Of a stretch of DNA of 5,132 bases, positions 1 to 5,132 are shown piece by piece (position 1 is the first letter of the stretch; the number at the start of each line of letters is the position of its first letter). The notes under the pieces were generated by a model that saw only the letters and a list, made by a program, of their open reading frames with translations, was not told where the DNA came from and ran no database searches. Where the stretch lies: the NCBI GenBank assembly GCA_900556055.1, contig USNJ01000152.1, forward strand, positions 1 through 5,132, in the 5' to 3' direction. The stretch is from an uncultured Ruminococcus sp. GTDB taxonomy: Bacteria > Bacillota > Clostridia > Oscillospirales > Ruminococcaceae. The position numbers and the translations under genes were made by a program.

Positions 1-288
1 CATGACACTCCTGTATGTCACCTGCACGGAATCCTCAACAGGCATTGAATGAGCGATACTTTCGATAACGCCCATCGTAATGTTTGCCTCCTGAAGTGCA
101 GCATAAGCGTCGATATACGTCTTTTCAATGGATCCTCTGATGCTCTTGACCGTTCCGACCATCGTCATAAGCTCTCTTATCAGGACATTTCTTTTCCTGT
201 CGAGAAGCTCATAGCCTAGACGTGCAAGGCGCAGAGATTTTTTTGTGTTTATAAGATTACCTTTGGTAGGGAAGATCTGTTCAGCCAT
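1..288 (-). CDS. ntpD: V-type ATP synthase subunit D (partial, N-terminal 96 residues)
   Basis: This is the start of the D subunit, the long coiled-coil shaft that turns inside the A3B3 head and, with F, couples ATP chemistry to rotation of the membrane ring. My translation from the ATG at 286-288 begins MAEQIFPTKGNLINTKKSLR and continues through a basic helix (RLARLGYELLDRKRNVLIREL), the hallmark N-terminus of the D family. The frame stays open for 96 codons to the window edge, and the family is usually about 200 residues, so about half is missing. The start lies 26 bases after the ntpB stop and has a GAGG eight bases upstream, consistent with co-transcription as the distal gene after A and B. 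The identity is very secure; only the truncation by the window limits it. Confidence 0.97.
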   Translation of the reverse strand, partial: MAEQIFPTKGNLINTKKSLRLARLGYELLDRKRNVLIRELMTMVGTVKSIRGSIEKTYIDAYAALQEANITMGVIESIAHSMPVEDSVQVTYRSVM

Positions 289-296
289 TCAAACCG

Positions 297-300
297 CCTC
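297..300 (-). promoter_or_regulatory. Ribosome binding site of ntpD
   Basis: GAGG on the minus strand, eight bases before the ATG at 286-288, inside the 26-base ntpB-ntpD gap. It supports that ATG as the start of ntpD. Confidence 0.75.
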
Positions 301-314
301 GCCTTTCCCCGCCG

Positions 315-1709
315 TTACACAAAACGTTCGGCATTTTTCGGATGATATTTTTCCTCGAGAAGCTTTTCGTCAACACGGTCAAGCTCGGATTTCGGCAGCA
401 GTGACAGCAGATCCCATCCAAGGTCGAGCGTTTCATCTATCGAACGGTTCTCGTCAAAACGCTGTGTAACGAAATATTTCTCGAACATCTCACCGAAGTG
501 CATATACGCCTTATCAGTTTCGGAAAGTTCGTCCTCACCGATTACCGATGCAAGCGAACGTGCGTCCTGTACCTTTGCATATGCCGCAAAAAGCTGGTTT
601 GAGCAGGCGGAATGATCCGCTCTTGTATAGCCCTCGCCTATGCCGTCCTTCATCAGACGCGAAAGTGACGGAAGCACGGAAACAGGCGGATAAACTCCTG
701 TCTGGTCAAGACTTCTGTCGAGAACGATCTGTCCCTCTGTGATATAACCCGTAAGGTCAGGTACAGGGTGTGTGATATCGTCATTAGGCATCGTGAGTAT
801 AGGTATCTGCGTTACAGAACCTGTCGAACCGTTTACAACTCCCGCACGCTCATAAAGCGAAGCAAGGTCGGAATACAGATATCCCGGATAACCCTTTCTT
901 GCAGGGATCTCACCCTTTGAGGACGAGAATTCACGAAGCGCCTCAGCATACGAAGTCATATCCGTAAGGATAACGAGGATATGCATATTCTTCTCATATG
1001 CGAGATATTCGGCAGCTGTGAGTGCGCATCTCGGCGTAAGAATTCTTTCAATAATAGGATCGTTTGAAAGATTAAGAAACATTGCAACACGCTGGAGAAC
1101 GCCGCTGTCCTCAAAGCATCTGCGGAAGTAATCGGCAACATCGTTTTTAACGCCCATTGCGGCAAATATAACAGCGAAGTCATTTCCGCTTTCCTCAGCG
1201 ATCTTAGCCTGACGCACTATCTGAACAGCAAGCTTGTTATGCGACATACCCGAACCCGAGAAGATAGGCAGCTTCTGACCTCTGATAAGTGTCATCAGCG
1301 CATCTATCGTAGAAATTCCCGTGTTGATGTAGTTTCTCGGATATGTTCTTGCAACAGGATTCAGAGGTTCGCCGTTGATATCCATAGATTTTTCGGCAAA
1401 TATCTCTCCCAGACCGTCGATCGGCTTACCTGCGCCGTTGAAAACACGTCCGAGTATTTCCTCGGAAAGCGGCATTTCCATAGGTCTGCCTGTGAATTTT
1501 GTTTTTGTATTTGTAAGCGAAAGTCCCTTTGTGCCTTCAAAGACCTGAAGAACGACCTTATCCCCGGAGATCTCAACAACTCGTCCGAGACGTGTAGAAC
1601 CATCGTTCAGCCTTATTTCGGCAACCTCGTCATACGAGGCATTCTCAACATGCTCCATAACAACGAGAGGACCGTTAATTTCCTTTAAACCAACATACTG
1701 TAAGCTCAT
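315..1709 (-). CDS. ntpB: V-type ATP synthase subunit B (non-catalytic nucleotide-binding subunit)
   Basis: Subunit B alternates with A in the A3B3 hexamer and completes the catalytic sites at the A-B interface. The protein has 464 residues, normal for the family. An N-terminal beta-barrel domain (about 1-75, with INGPLVV at 11-17) is followed by the nucleotide-binding fold. The P-loop position holds SGSGMSHN (151-158), the degenerate form typical of B, with no Walker lysine-threonine, so this subunit is not catalytic. ILTDMTSYAEALRE (247-260) and GYPGYLYSDLASLYERAG (273-290) are further family signatures. SVLPSLSRLMKDGIGEG (344-360) contains R351, which by family alignment is the arginine finger acting on ATP in the neighbouring A subunit. 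The ATG start lies 26 bases after the ntpA stop. I see no disruption. Confidence 0.98.
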   Translation of the reverse strand: MSLQYVGLKEINGPLVVMEHVENASYDEVAEIRLNDGSTRLGRVVEISGDKVVLQVFEGTKGLSLTNTKTKFTGRPMEMPLSEEILGRVFNGAGKPIDGLGEIFAEKSMDINGEPLNPVARTYPRNYINTGISTIDALMTLIRGQKLPIFSGSGMSHNKLAVQIVRQAKIAEESGNDFAVIFAAMGVKNDVADYFRRCFEDSGVLQRVAMFLNLSNDPIIERILTPRCALTAAEYLAYEKNMHILVILTDMTSYAEALREFSSSKGEIPARKGYPGYLYSDLASLYERAGVVNGSTGSVTQIPILTMPNDDITHPVPDLTGYITEGQIVLDRSLDQTGVYPPVSVLPSLSRLMKDGIGEGYTRADHSACSNQLFAAYAKVQDARSLASVIGEDELSETDKAYMHFGEMFEKYFVTQRFDENRSIDETLDLGWDLLSLLPKSELDRVDEKLLEEKYHPKNAERFV

Positions 1710-1717
1710 TGTATCGT

Positions 1718-1723
1718 TCCTTT
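1718..1723 (-). promoter_or_regulatory. Ribosome binding site of ntpB
   Basis: AAAGGA on the minus strand, eight bases before the ATG at 1707-1709. It is weaker than the GGAGG sites of the other genes in the operon and lies in the 26-base gap after ntpA. Confidence 0.6.
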
Positions 1724-1735
1724 CAGCAGCGGATA

Positions 1736-3496
1736 TCAGACTTTGGCGCGAGCGGTCAGAGCGTTTATGCCCTCCTCGATCTCAACGTTCAGCAGTCTGA
1801 ACATTTCAGGCTTGTCGTTCGGGATATCGTATTTCATCTTTATGACCTTTTCAAACAATCCCGTACCTGTGATCGCCGAAACGGTCACGCCTGCATCGAC
1901 TGCATTCTTAGCGCATTTATACAGATTGAGTATTGCACCCATCATCATAAACTGCTTATCGAGCGGCACATAGGTGTCGTCCTTATGATAAGCGTTCTGC
2001 TGAAGAAATCCTACTCTTACAACTCTTGCTATCTCAATGGTAAGCTTCTGGTCATCGGGCAGAACGTCCGAACCGATGAGCTTTACGATCTCCATCAGCT
2101 TGTTTTCCTCGATAAGAATATTCGATATCTGCTGACGGTAATCAAGGAACTTCTCATCGACATTATCCTTATAGAAATCCGCAAGATCCTCGATATATTC
2201 CGAATAAGAAGTAGTCCAGTTGATAGCGGGATAATGTCTTGCATAAGCAAGCGACTTATCCAGCGTCCAGAAGCAGCGGACGAAACGCTTTGTGTTCTGT
2301 GTGACAGGCTCTGAAAAATCCGCACCCTGCGGAGAAACGGCACCGATAACCGTTACCGAGCCTTCCCTGCCGTTCAGGGTTTCAACATAACCCGCACGCT
2401 CATAGAATTCAGAAAGTCTTGACGGCAGATATGCAGGGAAGCCTTCCTCGGCGGGCATTTCTTCCAGACGGCCGCTTATCTCACGGAGTGCCTCTGCCCA
2501 TCTTGATGTGGAGTCCGCCATTATCGCAATGTGGTAGCCCATGTCACGGTAATATTCCGCAAGCGTGATTCCTGTGTAAATGGAAGCCTCACGCGCTGCA
2601 ACAGGCATATTCGATGTATTTGCAATAAGAACTGTTCTGTCAGTAAGTGCTTTTCCGGATTTAGGATCGACAAGTCCCGAAAACTCTTCAAGAACCTGAG
2701 TCATTTCGTTTCCGCGCTCGCCGCAGCCGATATAAACGATGATATCAGCATCGCACCACTTTGCAAGCTGATGCTGTGTCATGGTTTTTCCTGTTCCGAA
2801 TCCGCCCGGAATAGCGGCTGTACCGCCCTTTGCGATAGGCAGAACAGTATCGATTATACGCTGACCTGTGATAAGCGGACGGTTGATCGGGAGTCTGTTC
2901 TTTATCGGTCTCGGCTCTCTGATAGGCCATTTCTGGCAGAGAGTAAGCGGAATGATCTCTCCCTTTGCATTTTTGATCTTAACGATCTCATCGTTGATCT
3001 TATAGCTGCCGTTTTCCGCAGTCCATACTACCTCGCCCGAAAGCTTCGGGGACAGCATGCAGCGGTGTTCGATTATCGAAGTTTCGGGGCATACCGCATA
3101 GATATCGCCGCCCTCCAGCTTATCGCCGACGCTTACCTTGACAGTTACATCATAAGTGCGCTCAGCATCAAGCACCGGCACATTTGCGCCCTCCGAGATA
3201 AAAGCGCCGCTTACGTCGTAAATGCTTCTGAGCGGTCTTTCGATTCCGTCGAAAATATTTGAAATTATACCGGGACCCAGCGTAGCCGACATAGGCGCAC
3301 CCGTTGTATATACAGGCTCTCCGGGCATGATCCCCGTTGTGCTCTCATAGACCTGAATGGTTGTTTCCTCATCGGTGATGCCGATAACCTCGCCTATCAG
3401 ACGCTTGTTTCCGACATAAACCATTTCAAGCATTGAAAAATCCTTGGTGTCTCTGACCTTGACAACAGGGCCGTTTACGGAATAAATACTGTTCAA
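1736..3496 (-). CDS. ntpA: V-type ATP synthase subunit A (catalytic subunit)
   Basis: Subunit A is the catalytic ATP-binding subunit of the cytoplasmic V1/A1 head. The protein has 586 residues, the usual length. Domains in order: an N-terminal beta barrel (about 1-75, with VNGPVVKV at 7-14), the bulge or non-homologous insertion typical of A (about 110-190), the P-loop ATPase core, and a helical C-terminal domain. The P-loop is GGFGTGKT (231-238, with K237 and T238). GCGERGNEM (257-265) holds the catalytic glutamate E260. [20 protein letters not shown] (326-345) and the following [24 protein letters not shown] (346-369) are strong family signatures. Translation starts at a TTG (3494-3496): GGAGG lies seven bases upstream, the protein from there matches the family N-terminus, and no ATG in this frame is a better start. 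The P-loop has glycine where proline is usual (GPFG). The gene starts 31 bases after ntpE. Confidence 0.98.
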   Translation of the reverse strand: MNSIYSVNGPVVKVRDTKDFSMLEMVYVGNKRLIGEVIGITDEETTIQVYESTTGIMPGEPVYTTGAPMSATLGPGIISNIFDGIERPLRSIYDVSGAFISEGANVPVLDAERTYDVTVKVSVGDKLEGGDIYAVCPETSIIEHRCMLSPKLSGEVVWTAENGSYKINDEIVKIKNAKGEIIPLTLCQKWPIREPRPIKNRLPINRPLITGQRIIDTVLPIAKGGTAAIPGGFGTGKTMTQHQLAKWCDADIIVYIGCGERGNEMTQVLEEFSGLVDPKSGKALTDRTVLIANTSNMPVAAREASIYTGITLAEYYRDMGYHIAIMADSTSRWAEALREISGRLEEMPAEEGFPAYLPSRLSEFYERAGYVETLNGREGSVTVIGAVSPQGADFSEPVTQNTKRFVRCFWTLDKSLAYARHYPAINWTTSYSEYIEDLADFYKDNVDEKFLDYRQQISNILIEENKLMEIVKLIGSDVLPDDQKLTIEIARVVRVGFLQQNAYHKDDTYVPLDKQFMMMGAILNLYKCAKNAVDAGVTVSAITGTGLFEKVIKMKYDIPNDKPEMFRLLNVEIEEGINALTARAKV

Positions 3497-3503
3497 TGCT
3501 TAT

Positions 3504-3508
3504 CCTCC
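3504..3508 (-). promoter_or_regulatory. Ribosome binding site that fixes the TTG start of ntpA
   Basis: GGAGG on the minus strand, exactly seven bases before the TTG at 3494-3496. This spacing is what makes the TTG convincing as the initiation codon. A near-consensus site may compensate for the weaker start codon. Confidence 0.85.
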
Positions 3509-3519
3509 GTTCTGTGATA

Positions 3520-3537
3520 TGCGGAATTTACTCCGCA
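3520..3537 (-). repeat. Small inverted repeat spanning the ntpE stop codon
   Basis: TGCGGA and TCCGCA form a perfect six-base-pair stem around a six-base loop. In the transcript the loop contains the TAA stop of ntpE, and the structure ends about 11 bases before the ntpA Shine-Dalgarno. No U-tract follows, so it does not look like a terminator. It could modulate ntpE-ntpA coupling or RNA stability, but the stem is short and could be chance. Confidence 0.4.
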
Positions 3538-4112
3538 AATGAATTTCTGCCCGCAAAATCTCTGCGCAGCTCGCTGACAGCGGCATCAAACGTCTTATCT
3601 GCGATAGTGCCGCCCTTTTTGCTGAAAACGGATACTCCGCCGAGCCTTATATGCTCATCAGGCTCAAACTGAACATCGGGAAAATCCTTTTTGAGAAGAT
3701 CTGTCAGCTTGATATCATCGGGAGAAAGATAAACGCTATCCCCCGCTTCGGGCGAACAGTCAGCGATAAGCTTCTTTATATGAACTGCATAATCGGCGGA
3801 TCTTCTGTACTCGCCGAGCCTTTCCGCAACTGCTGCAAAAACCTTGTCTGTCAGCTCCTCACGATGTCTGAGAACATCTTTTTTTGCGTCAAGCTCAAGC
3901 TTTGATGCTTCCTTGAGATACTTTCCGCTGACTTTTTTTATGTTGTCGGAATAATACTTTTCGGCAGTTTCGGCAGAACGTGCATTAGCATCCTCGATAA
4001 TGGTGCGGCGCTTTGTTTCAGCGTCGCTCAGTATCTCTTCGACCTGCCTGTCAACATCCGCATTTACAGCTTCAGCAAAGCGATGGAGCTTTTCTGTATT
4101 GATTTCTTCCAT
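3528..4112 (-). CDS. ntpE: V-type ATP synthase subunit E (peripheral stalk)
   Basis: Subunit E forms, with a small G/H-type partner, the peripheral stalk that holds the A3B3 head still against the membrane stator. The protein has 194 residues, within the family range. Residues about 1-95 are highly charged, rich in Ala, Glu, Lys and Arg, and predicted by eye to form one long helix or coiled coil. Residues about 100-194 match the globular C-terminal domain that contacts the head: LGGVSVFSKKGGTIADKTFD (157-176) has the conserved Gly-Gly, Gly and Thr-Phe pattern of ATP-synt_E proteins. The ATG start has GGAGGT five bases upstream. The gene sits between F and A, whereas E more commonly precedes C and F. 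Sequence is poorly conserved in this family, so identity rests on the C-terminal motif, the architecture and the context. Confidence 0.93.
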   Translation of the reverse strand: MEEINTEKLHRFAEAVNADVDRQVEEILSDAETKRRTIIEDANARSAETAEKYYSDNIKKVSGKYLKEASKLELDAKKDVLRHREELTDKVFAAVAERLGEYRRSADYAVHIKKLIADCSPEAGDSVYLSPDDIKLTDLLKKDFPDVQFEPDEHIRLGGVSVFSKKGGTIADKTFDAAVSELRRDFAGRNSFAE

Positions 4113-4117
4113 TGCAA

Positions 4118-4123
4118 ACCTCC
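4118..4123 (-). promoter_or_regulatory. Ribosome binding site of ntpE
   Basis: GGAGGT on the minus strand, five bases before the ATG at 4110-4112. A strong match that supports this start of ntpE. Confidence 0.85.
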
Positions 4124-4133
4124 GTAGATCAGT

Positions 4134-4150
4134 ATCATGCGCCGCATGAT
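4134..4150 (-). repeat. Palindrome in the F-E intergenic gap
   Basis: ATCATGCG and CGCATGAT are perfect eight-base arms around a single central base. As RNA it would realistically fold as a six-base-pair stem with a five-base loop. An overlapping alternative pairing is AGATCA (4126-4131) with TGATCT (4147-4152). It lies wholly in the 46-base gap between the ntpG (subunit F) stop and the ntpE start, just upstream of the ntpE ribosome binding site. There is no U-tract, so it is not a convincing terminator. An RNA processing or stability element, or a protein binding site, are possible; none is shown. Confidence 0.5.
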
Positions 4151-4158
4151 CTGCATTT

Positions 4159-4467
4159 TTAAAGTTTCAGACCGATAGCGTCCTGAACATATCCCGAAAT
4201 GGTGCTTGAAATATCGGCAGTGGCATGTCGGTCGGGGATCTCAACGATAAGAGGGCTTTTCATATGAAGCTTCATATCGAACACCGTATCTCTGCAAAGA
4301 TGCACGAGCTTCTCTGTCATAAGTATAACTGCAACATCGCTGTCAGCAGCTGCATCTTTGAGAGCCTTTATTACCTCATTCTCCTCGTGGACGACAACTC
4401 CCCTGATCCCTGCCAGACGCAGGCCCATTTCCGTGTCAACATTATCGCTTATCAGAAAAAACTGCAT
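4159..4467 (-). CDS. ntpG: V-type ATP synthase subunit F (central stalk)
   Basis: Subunit F binds the D shaft and forms the rotating central stalk; in related enzymes it also affects ATPase activity. The product has 102 residues, the normal size. It begins MQFFLISDNVDTEMGLRLAG, the classic family opening with the Asp-Asn and Gly-x-Arg-Leu-Ala-Gly elements. AVILMTEKLVHL (46-57), SPLIVEIPDRH (70-80) and the C-terminal YVQDAIGLKL (93-102) are also diagnostic. The fold is a Rossmann-like alpha/beta domain with a C-terminal helix that packs on D. The gene lies 32 bases after ntpK. The symbol ntpG follows Enterococcus hirae naming; elsewhere it is called atpF. The position before E, with no C gene between, differs from the E. 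hirae and Thermus orders. Confidence 0.96.
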   Translation of the reverse strand: MQFFLISDNVDTEMGLRLAGIRGVVVHEENEVIKALKDAAADSDVAVILMTEKLVHLCRDTVFDMKLHMKSPLIVEIPDRHATADISSTISGYVQDAIGLKL

Positions 4468-4474
4468 CAGACAT

Positions 4475-4480
4475 ACCTCC
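4475..4480 (-). promoter_or_regulatory. Ribosome binding site of ntpG (subunit F)
   Basis: GGAGGT on the minus strand, seven bases before the ATG at 4465-4467. An out-of-frame ATG directly adjoins this site but is too close to be used; the family N-terminus confirms the downstream ATG. Confidence 0.85.
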
Positions 4481-4499
4481 GCTTCTTATTTCGTTCAGA

Positions 4500-4928
4500 T
4501 CAGAATTTGTTGATGATAAGGAATGCGATAAGGAAGCCGTAAAGAGCAACACCTTCGCCCAGAGCTACGAAGATCAGAGCCTTTGAGAACACCTTAGGAT
4601 CCTCAGAAACAGCACCGATAGCAGCAGGAGCAGCGGAAGCAACAGCGATACCGCATCCGATAGAGCCAAGACCTACTGCAAGTGCAGCAGCAAGGTAAGC
4701 AAAGGATTCAGCATTGTTTACGACATTTGCAACAGCCTCAGTTGTTTCAGCGGAAACGAGGTTTCCGACAGGGAGAACGATCGCAAGCAGAAGGACTCCG
4801 AAGAATGCGCAAAGGTTGCCGATGATAGCGTGCTTAGCCTTTTCGCCGGTTGTGTGCTTGCGGATGATTCCCATAGCAGGGACAGAAAGAAGAATTACGA
4901 TTGCAAGAGGAAGGAGAAAAATATACAT
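4500..4928 (-). CDS. ntpK: V-type ATP synthase subunit K (membrane rotor-ring proteolipid)
   Basis: K subunits assemble into the membrane rotor ring that carries ions past subunit I. The product has 142 residues and four likely membrane helices: about 2-22, 36-58, 75-105 and 113-139. The loop between helices 1 and 2 is basic (RKHTTGEKAKH, 23-33), that between 2 and 3 acidic, placing both hairpin loops inside the cell with N and C termini outside. The second hairpin is a typical proteolipid: Gly/Ala-rich AVGLGSIGCGIAV (84-96), a polar SEDP loop (108-111), and LGEGVALYGF (123-132) with E125 as the ion-binding carboxylate. The first hairpin lacks both a Gly-rich helix and a membrane carboxylate. 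The ATG at 4926-4928 is chosen because GGAGGT lies seven bases before it; a TTG five codons upstream overlaps that site and is unlikely. Confidence 0.96.
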   Translation of the reverse strand: MYIFLLPLAIVILLSVPAMGIIRKHTTGEKAKHAIIGNLCAFFGVLLLAIVLPVGNLVSAETTEAVANVVNNAESFAYLAAALAVGLGSIGCGIAVASAAPAAIGAVSEDPKVFSKALIFVALGEGVALYGFLIAFLIINKF

Positions 4929-4935
4929 GACAATG

Positions 4936-4941
4936 ACCTCC
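4936..4941 (-). promoter_or_regulatory. Ribosome binding site that fixes the start of ntpK
   Basis: GGAGGT on the minus strand, seven bases before the ATG at 4926-4928. It is preceded by an A/U-rich stretch (4942-4962), which would leave the site open. It excludes the in-frame TTG at 4941-4943, which overlaps the site itself. Confidence 0.85.
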
Positions 4942-4979
4942 AAAAATACTTTTTTATTTAATCGGCGACCTTGATAAGA

Positions 4980-5132
4980 TCACTCGATTTTTTCATCATA
5001 CTTGACCTTGACCGGCTCAAACGGCTTTCCGTCTCCGTCGTAAAATCTTGAGAACATCTCATAGAATTCAAGTCTCAGAACCTGAATACCCGTCAGAAGT
5101 CCTTCGAGAGCGATAACAATGATGTTGCCGAA
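4980..5132 (-). CDS. ntpI: V-type ATP synthase subunit I (partial, C-terminal 50 residues)
   Basis: This is the tail of the large membrane stator subunit I (subunit a in eukaryotes), which forms the ion half-channels beside the K ring. My translation from the right edge begins [20 protein letters not shown], the last membrane helix, and continues [20 protein letters not shown] before a short charged end and a TGA at 4980-4982. The IALEG glutamate and the arginine of VLRLEFYE (codon 5073-5075) match conserved positions of the last helix; by family alignment that arginine corresponds to yeast Vph1 R799. Full-length proteins are roughly 600-700 residues, so over 90 percent lies outside the window. 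The ntpK start is 51 bases downstream. A short, strongly conserved fragment, so the identity is secure. Confidence 0.94.
   Translation of the reverse strand, partial: FGNIIVIALEGLLTGIQVLRLEFYEMFSRFYDGDGKPFEPVKVKYDEKIE

Noticed and set aside
1239..1688. Open frame of 149 codons on the plus strand opposite ntpB
   Set aside because: Cys- and Arg-rich translation antisense to the well-supported ntpB; no motif.
1709..2314. Open frame of 201 codons on the plus strand opposite the 3' part of ntpA
   Set aside because: It lies antisense to ntpA, shows no family features and I see no ribosome binding site that would support it. A chance open frame.
2531..3262. Open frame of 243 codons on the plus strand opposite ntpA
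   Set aside because: It is antisense to the strongly conserved ntpA, is rich in Arg, Cys and Ser, shows no recognisable domain, and the sense frame is certain. It is a shadow of ntpA codon bias.
4929..4943. Five-codon N-terminal extension of ntpK from an upstream TTG
   Set aside because: The TTG overlaps the GGAGGT ribosome binding site, which is correctly spaced for the ATG at 4926-4928.
4942..4962. Possible terminator from the A-run and U-run between ntpI and ntpK
   Set aside because: The only pairing is a short A/U stem with no G/C core, and it precedes a strong ribosome binding site for the next operon gene.
1..5132. Defence system, mobile element, CRISPR or other novel cassette
   Set aside because: Genes fill nearly the whole window, all are recognisable V-type ATPase subunits, and the gaps are 51 bases or shorter. 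No room or signal for inserted cargo.

Overview
The window is one uninterrupted stretch of a V/A-type (NtpA-family) ATPase operon. Every gene lies on the minus strand, so transcription runs from high to low coordinates. In transcription order the genes are: subunit I (C-terminal 50 residues only, cut by the right edge), K (rotor-ring proteolipid), F (central stalk), E (peripheral stalk), A (catalytic), B (non-catalytic nucleotide-binding) and D (central-stalk shaft, first 96 residues, cut by the left edge). The gaps between genes are only 26 to 51 bases. Five of the six visible starts have a clear GGAGG or GAGG Shine-Dalgarno sequence, and ntpB has a weaker AAAGGA. I see no promoter, terminator, RNA gene, CRISPR array, insertion sequence or cargo gene.

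The sequence suggests a Gram-positive anaerobe of class Clostridia, probably close to Ruminococcus (Oscillospiraceae). This rests on the style of the proteins: the N-termini of A and B, the GGFGTGKT P-loop, and a K subunit with an unusual N-terminal hairpin. Base composition looks moderate by eye. The assignment is from memory of such proteins, not from a search.

The genes work together as follows. A and B form the A3B3 head that binds and hydrolyses or makes ATP. D and F form the rotating central shaft. K forms the membrane ring carrying the ion-binding glutamate. The membrane part of I carries the stator ion path next to the ring, and E is half of the peripheral stalk. Subunit C, which joins D/F to the K ring, and the small stalk partner of E (G/H type) are not in the window. 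C is absent from its common place between E and F, and the order here is I-K-F-E-A-B-D rather than I-K-E-C-F-A-B-D. Both missing subunits may lie upstream of ntpI.

The points most worth a second look are the asymmetric K subunit (only the second hairpin looks like a normal proteolipid), the rearranged order lacking C, the variant P-loop in A, the TTG start of A, and two small inverted repeats flanking ntpE. No new system is evident; this is a conserved housekeeping or bioenergetic locus.
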